From Streptomyces regalis (lineage in GTDB: Bacteria > Actinomycetota > Actinomycetes > Streptomycetales > Streptomycetaceae): a stretch of 12,811 nt of DNA. The translations under genes and the position numbers were made by a program. This document shows, piece by piece, positions 1 to 6,265 of the stretch; within the stretch, counting starts at the first letter, position 1, and every line of letters begins with the position of its first letter. The notes under the pieces were generated by a model, which worked only from the letters and a program-made list of their open reading frames with translations, made no database searches and was not told where the DNA came from. Where the stretch lies: positions 1 to 12,811 of the forward strand of contig NZ_LLZG01000082.1 in the NCBI RefSeq assembly GCF_001509475.1. Direction: 5' to 3'.

Positions 1-87
1 TACCACCCGCGCGAACAGCTCCCACAACTCGTCCGGCACCAGCCGCTCAACGATCCCTGCCACGACCGGCAGCTTACCCAGCCAAAT
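1..87 (-). CDS. IS5-family transposase, N-terminal fragment cut by the left window edge
   Basis: Read on the minus strand, the first 87 bases give an open frame with LGKLPVVAGIVERLVPDELW followed by ELFARVV, running off the edge. This is the N-terminal signature of transposases very common in Streptomyces IS5-like elements, which continue into a DDE nuclease domain not visible here. The start is unclear: no ATG is in frame, so ATT/TTG-type starts near 87 or the GTG at 63-61 are possible. Only about 28 codons are seen, so it cannot be said whether the element is intact. Positions about 84-104, rich in GACGTCATCTCATTT on the minus strand, probably belong to the element's left end, but no inverted repeat partner is in view. 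Confidence 0.7.
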   Translation of the reverse strand, partial: MWLGKLPVVAGIVERLVPDELWELFARVV

Positions 88-127
88 GAGATGACGTCTT
101 AGGGGGCTCGCCGTAGGGGCGATGCGG

Positions 128-159
128 CTGCCCCCGGTCGAAAGCTCGGCCGGGGGCAG
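128..159. terminator. Strong GC hairpin between IS end and ctaG-like gene
   Basis: CTGCCCCCGG (128-137) pairs perfectly with CCGGGGGCAG (150-159). Three more pairs, including one G-T, extend the stem to 13 bp around a 6-base loop. It is followed by TTCTAGTCTT on the + strand. It looks like an intrinsic terminator, perhaps that of a gene displaced or cut off by the insertion element, and would insulate the next gene from IS transcription. Confidence 0.55.
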
Positions 160-214
160 TTCTAGTCTTGGTGCGGACAGACAGCACATCCCCCCACGAA
201 ACAGGAGCCGTCGG

Positions 215-1165
215 ATGGATCACAGCGGGCACGGCATGATCATGGACTTGCCGCCGTTCACGCTGGGGCGGGGGCTTCAGTGGTCGGCCGACCCGTTCTT
301 CCTCGTTGCCTGTGTGGTCGCGCTCGCGCTGTATGCGTGGGGTGTTGTGCGGCTGCGGCGGCGTGGGGACTCGTGGTCCGTCGGGCGGACCGTCTCGTAC
401 GTCGCCGGTGTGCTGTCCGTGATGCTCGTCATGTGCACCGGACTGAACGACTACGGCATGGTCATGTTCAGCGTGCACATGGTGCAGCACATGGTGATCA
501 GCATGCTGTCGCCGATCCTGATCCTGCTCGGCGCCCCGATCACGCTGGCGCTGCGGGCGCTGCCGCCGGCGGGGCGGGGGCGCAAGGGGCCGCGGGAGTT
601 GTTGCTGGCCCTCCTGCACAGCCGGTACATGCGGATCATCACGCATCCGGCGTTCACCATCCCGCTGTTCATCGCCAGCCTGTACGCGCTGTACTTCACG
701 CCGATCTTCGACTTCCTGATGGGCTCCAAGACGGGGCACATCGCGATGATGGTGCACTTCCTCGCCGTGGGTGTGGTGTTCTTCTGGCCGATCATCGGCG
801 TGGATCCCGGTCCGCACCGGCCGGGTTATCTGATGCGGATGCTGGAGCTGTTCGCGGGTATGCCGTTCCACGCGTTCTTCGGCATCGCGTTGATGATGGC
901 GTCGGAGCCGATGGTCGAGACGTTCAAGAACCCGCCCGCCTCGCTCGGTATCGACGCGCTCTCCGACCAGAACGCGGCAGGCGGCATCGCCTGGGCGTTC
1001 AGTGAGATTCCGTCCGTGCTGGTGCTGATCGCGCTGCTGTTCCAGTGGTACGGCTCCGAGCAGCGGCAGGCCCGGCGCAAGGACCGGGCCGCCGACCGGG
1101 ACGGCGACAAGGAACTCGAGGCGTACAACGCCTATTTGGCCTCATTGAACACACGCGGAAACTGA
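215..1165 (+). CDS. Cytochrome c oxidase assembly protein, caa3-type CtaG family (membrane)
   Basis: 316 residues. About seven hydrophobic helices are visible, starting near residues 28-47 (FFLVACVVALALYAWGVV) and ending with GIAWAFSEIPSVLVLIALLF. Histidine motifs typical of the caa3_CtaG family lie in the helices: HMVQHM from His88, MMVHFLAVGVVFFWPIIGVDP, and MPFHAFFGIALMMAS. Members are needed to assemble or metallate the copper centre of cytochrome oxidase, so the His residues are plausible copper ligands. The N-terminus (MDHSGHGM) is also His/Met rich. The ATG at 215 is chosen because AGGAG lies 8 bases upstream; the in-frame ATG at 122 has no ribosome site and would place the 128-159 hairpin inside the gene. 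The C-terminus is charged and cytoplasmic. No other oxidase gene is in the window, so it seems to stand alone. Confidence 0.88.
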   Translation: MDHSGHGMIMDLPPFTLGRGLQWSADPFFLVACVVALALYAWGVVRLRRRGDSWSVGRTVSYVAGVLSVMLVMCTGLNDYGMVMFSVHMVQHMVISMLSPILILLGAPITLALRALPPAGRGRKGPRELLLALLHSRYMRIITHPAFTIPLFIASLYALYFTPIFDFLMGSKTGHIAMMVHFLAVGVVFFWPIIGVDPGPHRPGYLMRMLELFAGMPFHAFFGIALMMASEPMVETFKNPPASLGIDALSDQNAAGGIAWAFSEIPSVLVLIALLFQWYGSEQRQARRKDRAADRDGDKELEAYNAYLASLNTRGN

Positions 1166-1172
1166 GGAAACC

Positions 1173-1189
1173 GAAAGGCTTCGCCTTTC
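1173..1189 (+). terminator. Small hairpin after the CtaG-family gene
   Basis: GAAAGGC (1173-1179) and GCCTTTC (1183-1189) form a perfect 7-bp stem with a TTC loop, 7 bases after the stop codon. There is no T-run after it, so it may be a weak terminator or only an mRNA 3' structure. A possible -10 (TAGCAT, 1192-1197) lies just beyond, but I see no matching -35. Confidence 0.35.
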
Positions 1190-1233
1190 AGTAGCATGAA
1201 GCGCGTCGGGGGAACCGCCGGGGGGGAGCGGTA

Positions 1234-2622
1234 ATGGCGCTTCGCGTTTTCGTACACAGGGCCGGGAAATCGGTGATTCGGAGGATCGCCGTCCTGTTGG
1301 TCTTCGTTCTGGCGCTCAGCGGGTGCGATCAGGACGCACCGTTGTCGGCGGTGAAGGCGGTGGCCTCGGGGGTTCCGTCGCTCGCGCCCTTCTTCGACGA
1401 GAGCCAGGGGCTGGGGCGGGACGCGCAGGTCAGGGTACAGACGGCGCACGGCGGCCTGCAGCAGGGTGACACTCCCGGTCTGTACGGGGGTTCCGAGCAG
1501 GCGACGATCTGTGACGTCGTACGGCTCAAGGAGTTCCTCACCGATCCCGCCAATGAGCACAAGGCACAGGCGTGGGCTGCGGCGCTCTCGATCAGCACGG
1601 CCGAGATTCCGGATTATCTCGATCGCCTCACGCCCGTACTCCTGCGTCACGACACTCTCGTGAAGAACCACGACTACAAAAAGGGCAAGGCCGCCCCTTT
1701 CAACGCGCTTCTTCAGTCGGGAATCGCGATTCTCGTCGATGCGGAAGGTCTTCCCGCCGTGAAGTGCTCGTGCGGAAATCCGCTGCGGCCCTTCGAAGGG
1801 GACACGACCCGGATAAAGGTCGAATTCGACGACCGCAACGAGGAGTGGAAAGGGTACGAAAAGGCGTCCGTGGTGGCCGTGCGGCCCGCTGCACGGGAAG
1901 TGGAGCGGCTCGCTCTCGTCGACGTCCATGAACCGGACCGGGGCGTCAACCGTCCCGTCGGCACCACGGGCGAGGACGACACCGCGTTCGACACGCGTGA
2001 GCGGCGCTCGGTGCCGAACCTCGCCGGGACGACGTTCGGGCAGGCCGGTCGGCGGCTGGCCGACAAGGGGCTCGCGGTCGCCTTCGACGGCGGAGGGCTG
2101 CCGCCGGACGACGCCCGGGTCACGGCATCGGATCCACCGGCCGGGACCGAGCTGCGGTTCGGGGAGTACGTGACGTTGAGCGTGGCCGGGCGCAGCACCG
2201 CCGGTGACTCGTCCGGTGGCACGTCCGCTCCCCCGGGCCCGGGGACATCCCAGCCGACTCGGGATCCGTCGACCTCGACGCCGTCGCCGTCCTCGCCGTC
2301 CTCGCCGTCCACATCGACTCCGCCGCCCTCGTCCTCCGGCCCGGGTACGACCAGCCCCGGTCCCACGAGCGGGCCCCCGCCCTCGGGCCCGCCCTCCTCC
2401 GCTCCGCCCTCCTCGAACTCGCCGCCCACCTCCAGCGCGCCCCCGTCGACCAAGGACCCCACGTCCAGCTCGCCACCCCCGCCCGTGACCAGCTCACCCC
2501 CGCAGACCACGAGCTCGCCCCCGACCAGCGCCCCGCCGCCCGAGACCAGCGTGCCCGCCACGACCGATCCGGCGACCGGCGCCCCGTCCACCGGCGAGCC
2601 CATCTCGCGCACGAACGCATAG
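1234..2622 (+). CDS. DUF6777-like and PASTA-domain lipoprotein with Pro/Ser/Thr-rich tail
   Basis: 462 residues. An Arg/Lys n-region and hydrophobic stretch lead to a lipobox LALSGC with Cys31 as the predicted lipidated residue, so the protein should sit on the outer face of the membrane. Residues about 45-190 match the pattern I know as DUF6777: TPGLYGG, ICDVVRLKEFL (Cys93), LTPVLLRHDT, and ILVDAEGLPAVKCSCGNPL (Cys178 and Cys180). Residues about 258-320 (VPNLAGTTFGQAGRRLADKG to YVTLSVAG) form one PASTA domain, a fold that in PknB-type kinases binds peptidoglycan fragments. Residues about 321-462 are almost wholly Pro, Ser, Thr and Gly, without a sorting motif or helix, probably a wall-spanning spacer. 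The ATG at 1234 has GGGGGGAG about 6 bases upstream; the GTG at 1273 is less well supported. The kinase gene starts 46 bp downstream and the two are probably one operon, which suggests a shared envelope-sensing role (inference). Confidence 0.85.
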   Translation: MALRVFVHRAGKSVIRRIAVLLVFVLALSGCDQDAPLSAVKAVASGVPSLAPFFDESQGLGRDAQVRVQTAHGGLQQGDTPGLYGGSEQATICDVVRLKEFLTDPANEHKAQAWAAALSISTAEIPDYLDRLTPVLLRHDTLVKNHDYKKGKAAPFNALLQSGIAILVDAEGLPAVKCSCGNPLRPFEGDTTRIKVEFDDRNEEWKGYEKASVVAVRPAAREVERLALVDVHEPDRGVNRPVGTTGEDDTAFDTRERRSVPNLAGTTFGQAGRRLADKGLAVAFDGGGLPPDDARVTASDPPAGTELRFGEYVTLSVAGRSTAGDSSGGTSAPPGPGTSQPTRDPSTSTPSPSSPSSPSTSTPPPSSSGPGTTSPGPTSGPPPSGPPSSAPPSSNSPPTSSAPPSTKDPTSSSPPPPVTSSPPQTTSSPPTSAPPPETSVPATTDPATGAPSTGEPISRTNA

Positions 2623-2668
2623 CAGCCACCGCAGCGCCCCGCAGAACGCACAACCCGGGAGTCACCGG

Positions 2669-4600
2669 ATGCCTTCAGAATCGTCGACGTCGGGAGTGGG
2701 CCGGGTCATCGCCGGTCGTTATCTGCTGCTGAACCGGCTGGGCAGCGGCGGCATGGGGCATGTCTGGCTCGCCCACGACCAGAGACTCGCCTGCGAGGTC
2801 GCGCTCAAGGAGATCGTGTTCCGGGACCCGGCCGAGGCCTACGAGCGCGAGGCCCGGGTGGCCCGCGCCCGCGCGGAGGCCCGGCACGCGGCGGGGCTGC
2901 GCGGGCATCCGCATGTGGTGACCGTGCACGACGTGCTGGAGCACGAGGGGCTGCCGTGGATCGTCATGGAGTACGTGGCCGGCGCCGTCAACCTGCGTGA
3001 CCTCATCGAGCAGCGTGGCCCGCTCGCGCCCGCGGAGTGCGCCCGCATCGGGCTCGCCGTACTCGACGCGCTGACCGCCGGACACGAGCGGGGCGTCATG
3101 CACCGGGACGTGAAACCGGCGAACATCCTGCTGGCGCCGGACCGCACCGGGGCGCCGTACGGCCGTGTGCTGCTCACCGACTACGGCATCTCGGTGCAGC
3201 CGGACGCCGGCGAGACGCGGTACACGCTGGCGTCGGTGCTCGTGGGTACGTCGGGCTATCTGGCGCCGGAGCGGGCCACGGGCGGGGCACCCACGCCGGC
3301 CGCCGATCTGTTCTCGCTGGGCTGCACGCTGTACTACGGCGTCGAGGGCCGGGGCCCCTTCGACCGCGAGTCGCATCTGGCGGAGATCACCGCGGTGGTG
3401 ATGGAGGAGCCCCGGCCGACCGCGCGGGCCGGCGCCCTGGAGCCCGTGCTGCGGGCGCTGCTGGAGAAGGATCCGCAGCGGCGGATGTCCGCGGCTCAGG
3501 CGGAGGCGGCGCTTTCGCGGATCGTCACGCCGGAGGTCGACGCGTACGCGCGGACCCAGACCGATCTCGGTTCGCAGCCGCACTGGGGTGGGGCGTTCCG
3601 TCCCCCGTCCGGATCTCCCGACGGGCCGCACGGCCCGGGCTCCGTGACCGGGCAGCCCGGTGGGCCGCAGGGCGTGCGCTCGCTGCCCGAGCCGCCCGGG
3701 GGTCCGCAGGGCCTCGGCTCCCTTGCCGAGCAGCCCGGCGAGCTGCAGGGCTTCGTTGCCTGGCCCGGCGGGCGGCGTCGCACCCGCCCCCGCGTCCTCC
3801 ACGCGGTCCTCGCCGGACTCCTCGGGCTGGCGCTCGCGGGGGCCGGTGTCTGGTACGCCATGGCGCAGGAGTCCGAGACCGACGGGACGGAGCGGCCGTA
3901 CGGCGCCGCGGTCGGGCTCGGCGATCCGCTGACGGGCGGTGACTGTGTGCTCGCCGACTGGCCCGGCACGGCCCCCTTCCGGGGCACGCCCCGGCTGAGT
4001 CTGGATCCCAGCTGCGGGGCGAAGGCGCCGGACGGGCAGGTGATGGCGTTCGTCGCGGCCGCGTCCGCCGCCCAGGCGCGCGAGGAGGGGCCGGCGGCCT
4101 GCGAGGAGCGGACGGAGGAGATCCGCGGGCGGCTCGCGGACGTCCGCAGCTTCGCCGTCGTACCGACGGAGGCGGGGTTCGAGGCGGCCGGGCGACGCAC
4201 GGCCTGTCTGGTGCTGGGCGCGCACGGGCCGGTGTACGGGCCGCTGGGTGAGCACCGGAAGGCGGGGGCGGCCTTCGCGGATACGGCGACCATGCAGCGG
4301 CGGGACTGTCTGGACGTGCGCTCCCACCGGGACGCCCGTCTGGTGTCCTGCGAGGGGCCGCACGACGAGCAGGTGCTCGGATTCACCCGGCTGGGCGCCG
4401 ACGTCACCCTCACCGAGGCGCGCACCGAGTCGGACACCGCGTGCGCCCGGGAGGTGCCGCCGCGCGAGTACGGATTCGATCCTTCCGTGTACACGGCCGG
4501 CTCCTGGACGAGCGAAGGGTCCTGGAAGAACGGCACTCATTTCGTCGTATGCACCGTCCGGAAGCAGAACGGGGGCACCATGGAGGGGGACGAACCATGA
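2669..4600 (+). CDS. Transmembrane Ser/Thr protein kinase (PknB-like) with cysteine-rich outer domain
   Basis: 643 residues. The kinase domain spans about 18-285: Gly-rich loop GSGGMGHVW (25-33), ATP-anchoring Lys47 in VALKE, catalytic HRDVKPANILL with Asp147, metal-binding D171-Y172-G173 (DYG instead of the common DFG), GTSGYLAPE activation segment, and DLFSLGCTLY. It should be an active RD kinase. Residues 325-363 contain three 13-residue repeats in a Gly/Pro linker. One membrane helix lies at about 376-398 (VLHAVLAGLLGLALAGAGVW). The outside portion (about 410-643) has eight cysteines, and its second half (RDCLD, CEGPHDEQVLGF, CAREVPPREYGF, VVCTVR) resembles the Septum_form domain. No PASTA domain is present. 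The ATG at 2669 has GGGAG 7 bases before it. The lipoprotein gene precedes it and a small membrane protein follows 13 bases on. Confidence 0.93.
   Translation: MPSESSTSGVGRVIAGRYLLLNRLGSGGMGHVWLAHDQRLACEVALKEIVFRDPAEAYEREARVARARAEARHAAGLRGHPHVVTVHDVLEHEGLPWIVMEYVAGAVNLRDLIEQRGPLAPAECARIGLAVLDALTAGHERGVMHRDVKPANILLAPDRTGAPYGRVLLTDYGISVQPDAGETRYTLASVLVGTSGYLAPERATGGAPTPAADLFSLGCTLYYGVEGRGPFDRESHLAEITAVVMEEPRPTARAGALEPVLRALLEKDPQRRMSAAQAEAALSRIVTPEVDAYARTQTDLGSQPHWGGAFRPPSGSPDGPHGPGSVTGQPGGPQGVRSLPEPPGGPQGLGSLAEQPGELQGFVAWPGGRRRTRPRVLHAVLAGLLGLALAGAGVWYAMAQESETDGTERPYGAAVGLGDPLTGGDCVLADWPGTAPFRGTPRLSLDPSCGAKAPDGQVMAFVAAASAAQAREEGPAACEERTEEIRGRLADVRSFAVVPTEAGFEAAGRRTACLVLGAHGPVYGPLGEHRKAGAAFADTATMQRRDCLDVRSHRDARLVSCEGPHDEQVLGFTRLGADVTLTEARTESDTACAREVPPREYGFDPSVYTAGSWTSEGSWKNGTHFVVCTVRKQNGGTMEGDEP
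3641..3757 (+). repeat. Three 39-bp in-frame tandem repeats in the kinase linker
   Basis: Units 3641-3679, 3680-3718 and 3719-3757 encode SVTGQPGGPQGVR, SLPEPPGGPQGLG and SLAEQPGELQGFV (residues 325-363). They sit between the kinase domain and the membrane helix, and a weaker related piece (SPDGPHGPG) precedes them. They probably form a flexible juxtamembrane spacer whose length can vary by slippage without a frameshift. Confidence 0.75.
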
Positions 4601-4613
4601 GGAGGGTGTTGCG

Positions 4614-4802
4614 ATGCCCGGTTCTAGCGGTTCCAGCGGTTCTACGGACGGGTCCACCAAGGCGATGGGGGTGCTCACCGTCGGCGGACTCGTCGTGGTG
4701 ACGGCCTACACGGTGGCGCTCGGGAGCAATGGCTGGCTGTGGTTCGGGTGGGTGGTGCTGGGGCTGATCACGCTGGGGATGGTCGTCAGCCGCAGCGCCT
4801 GA
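4614..4802 (+). CDS. Small two-helix membrane protein, function unknown
   Basis: 62 residues: a Gly/Ser-rich start (MPGSSGSSGSTDGSTKAMG), then two hydrophobic helices at about 20-37 (LTVGGLVVVTAYTVAL) and 40-58 (GWLWFGWVVLGLITLGMVV), ending SRSA. I do not recognise a family. The ATG at 4614 is supported by GAGGAGGG (4599-4606), 7 bases upstream; this ribosome site overlaps the kinase stop codon, so translation is probably coupled to the kinase. The ATG at 4597 lies in another frame and gives a short non-hydrophobic product. The gene ends only 3 bp from the convergent end of the histidine kinase gene. It may be an accessory of the kinase, but nothing in the sequence shows a function. Confidence 0.75.
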   Translation: MPGSSGSSGSTDGSTKAMGVLTVGGLVVVTAYTVALGSNGWLWFGWVVLGLITLGMVVSRSA

Positions 4803-4805
4803 GCC

Positions 4806-6011
4806 TCACTCCCGGGTGAGCCGTCCCGCGGAGTGCACGCCCGGCTGGTACTTCGGCAGCCGGGCGGTGATCTTCATGCCCGCTCCCAGGGCGGTCTCGA
4901 TGACGAGGCCGTAGTCGTCGCCGTACACCTGCCTGAGCCGGTCGTCGACGTTGGACAGCCCGATGCCGCCCGACGGGCTGACCTCGCCGGCGAGGATGCG
5001 GCGCAGCAGGACGGGGTCCATGCCGGCGCCGTCGTCCTCGATGATGACGAGGGCTTCGGCGCCGGCGTCCTGTGCCGTGATCTGGATGCGGCATTTGTCG
5101 GCCTTGCCCTCCAGGCCGTGCTTGACGGCGTTCTCGACGAGCGGCTGAAGGCAGAGGAAGGGCAGGGCCACCGGCAGGACCTCCGGCGCGATCTGGAGGG
5201 TGACCGAAAGGCGGTCGCCGAAGCGTGCCCGTACCAGCGCCAAGTAGTGGTCGATGGCGTGGAGTTCGTCGGCGAGGGTGGTGAAGTCGCCGTGCCTGCG
5301 GAAGGAGTAGCGGGTGAAGTCGGCGAACTCCAGGAGCAGTTCACGGGCGCGCTCGGGGTCGGTGCGGACGAAGCTCGCGATCACCGCGAGCGAGTTGAAG
5401 ATGAAGTGCGGGGAGATCTGGGCGCGCAGGGCCTTGATCTCGGCCTCGATCAGGCGGGTGCGGGACTGGTCGAGGTCGGCCAGCTCCAGCTGCACGGACA
5501 CCCAGCGGGCCACCTCGCCGGCCGCCCGCACCAGCACCGCCGACTCGCGGGGCGCGCAGGCGACGAGGGCGCCGTGGACCCGGTCGTCGACGGTGAGCGG
5601 GGCGACGACGGCCCAGCGCACCGGGCAGTCGGGGGTGTCGCAGGTGAGCGGGAAGGCCTCGCCGCGGCCCGACTCCAGTGGTCCGCCGAGGAGTTCCATG
5701 ATCTGCGTACGGTGATGTCCGCCCACGCCGTCCCAGACCAGCACGTCCTTCTGGTCGGTCAGGCACAGCGCATCCGTGCCGAGCAGTGAGCGGAGCCTGC
5801 GGGCCGACTTGCGGGCGGTCTCCTCGGTGAGTCCGGCCCGCAGCGGGGGTGCGGCGAGGGACGCGGTGTGCAGGGTCTCGAAGGTGGCGTGCTCGACGGG
5901 GGTGCCGAGACCGCCGAGGTTCTCGGGGCGGGCCGTGCGCCGGCCGAGCCAGAAGCCGGCGGCGAGCAGCGGCAGGATCGCCACGCACAGGCCCGCGATG
6001 AATCCGCTCAT
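4806..6011 (-). CDS. LytS-type sensor histidine kinase
   Basis: 401 residues from the ATG at 6011. One N-terminal membrane helix (about 4-25, FIAGLCVAILPLLAAGFWLG) is followed by a GAF-like sensory region (about 65-185, including LCLTDQKDVLVWDGVGGHH and CDTPDCPVRWAVVAPL). The His_kinase domain has phospho-acceptor His202 in AQISPHFIFNSL, then an ATPase region with N-box Asn294 (LVENAVKHGLEG), EDDGAGMD at about 323-329 and GGIGLSNVDDRLR at about 346-358. The 5-helix LytS membrane domain is absent. The frame stays open to 6218 through the repeats upstream, giving a longer possible product. The 6011 start is preferred because it gives the usual length, begins with a clean membrane helix, and overlaps the end of the repeat frame by ATGA. 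Its partner is the LytTR regulator at 8355-9119; it should phosphorylate that protein in response to an unknown cue, perhaps a carboxylate. Confidence 0.9.
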   Translation of the reverse strand: MSGFIAGLCVAILPLLAAGFWLGRRTARPENLGGLGTPVEHATFETLHTASLAAPPLRAGLTEETARKSARRLRSLLGTDALCLTDQKDVLVWDGVGGHHRTQIMELLGGPLESGRGEAFPLTCDTPDCPVRWAVVAPLTVDDRVHGALVACAPRESAVLVRAAGEVARWVSVQLELADLDQSRTRLIEAEIKALRAQISPHFIFNSLAVIASFVRTDPERARELLLEFADFTRYSFRRHGDFTTLADELHAIDHYLALVRARFGDRLSVTLQIAPEVLPVALPFLCLQPLVENAVKHGLEGKADKCRIQITAQDAGAEALVIIEDDGAGMDPVLLRRILAGEVSPSGGIGLSNVDDRLRQVYGDDYGLVIETALGAGMKITARLPKYQPGVHSAGRLTRE

Positions 6012-6262
6012 GCCGTCCCCGCCCCTCGCCGCCCGGGGATGCGTCCGCTCATGCCAGGACGCGCCCCGGGCCGCCCGGCGAAGAGACCGCACATGCCACG
6101 ACCCGCCCCGCGCCGCCCGGCAAAGCGACCGCCCACACCACGACCCGCCCCGCGCCGCCCGGCAAAGCGACCGCCCACACCACCACCCGCACCACGCCAC
6201 CCGGCAAAGCGACCGCACAAGCCGCCACCCGCACCACGCTGCCCGGCGATGAGACTCCTCAC
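6008..6262 (-). CDS. Candidate 84-residue Gly/Arg-rich repeat protein or leader frame inside the operon
   Basis: A GTG at 6262-6260 overlaps the symporter stop (GTGA) and has GGAGG exactly 7 bases upstream, inside the end of the symporter gene. The frame runs 84 codons as six 14-residue repeats (consensus near VGGRFAGRRGAGRG; the last is MSGRIPGRRGAGTA) and stops at a TGA overlapping the histidine kinase ATG (ATGA). Both junctions are the classic form of translational coupling. Against it, all three minus-strand frames are open here because the unit length is a multiple of 3 and lacks stops, and the product is low-complexity and unlike any family I know. If made, it would be strongly basic and RGG-like; otherwise the frame may serve only to carry ribosomes to the kinase start. 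Confidence 0.4.
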   Translation of the reverse strand: MRSLIAGQRGAGGGLCGRFAGWRGAGGGVGGRFAGRRGAGRGVGGRFAGRRGAGRGMCGLFAGRPGARPGMSGRIPGRRGAGTA

Positions 6263-6265
6263 CCC
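6030..6265 (-). repeat. Tandem 42-bp repeats (five full units plus a partial) between symporter and histidine kinase
   Basis: Exact-length units are 6030-6071, 6072-6113, 6114-6155, 6156-6197 and 6198-6239, with a diverging sixth from 6240. The central units are nearly identical, as in CGCCCGGCAAAGCGACCGCC on the + strand at 6114 and 6156. On the minus strand each unit holds a G-rich stretch, then a start-like triplet at the same offset (ATG 6052, ATG 6094, GTG 6136, GTG 6178, TTG 6220, GTG 6262). The first bases of the histidine kinase gene (ATGAGCGGATTCATC) match unit 1 (ATGAGCGGACGCATC), so the array seems to be copies of that gene's start region. The kinase start lies 41, not 42, bases from the unit 1 ATG. 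Confidence 0.9.

Noticed and set aside
122..214. Extended start of the CtaG-family gene at 122
   Set aside because: There is no ribosome site, the extension would be encoded by the terminator-like hairpin, and the ATG at 215 has a well-spaced AGGAG.
1141..1233. Promoter for the lipoprotein gene (TAGCAT at 1192, or an ECF-type GGAA element)
   Set aside because: No -35 at proper spacing fits the -10-like box and the GGAA matches are too short to trust.
2675..4678. 667-codon minus-strand open frame
   Set aside because: It lies opposite the clear Ser/Thr kinase gene; the product is Arg/Pro/Gly-rich with no domain. It is the usual antisense shadow of high-GC coding DNA.
4806..6218. Histidine kinase starting at 6218 with a 69-residue extension
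   Set aside because: The extra residues are read from the 42-bp repeats (RSLCRAARGGSW-type) and would precede the membrane helix with no family counterpart. The ATG at 6011 gives a normal protein. Kept as an alternative in the findings.
6049..6237. 62-codon hydrophobic repeat frame (VRVVVWAVALPGG type)
   Set aside because: It is a third open frame of the same repeats, with no ribosome site and no coupling to neighbouring starts or stops.
6030..6265. CRISPR array
   Set aside because: The 42-bp units are directly adjacent with no unique spacers and no cas genes nearby.
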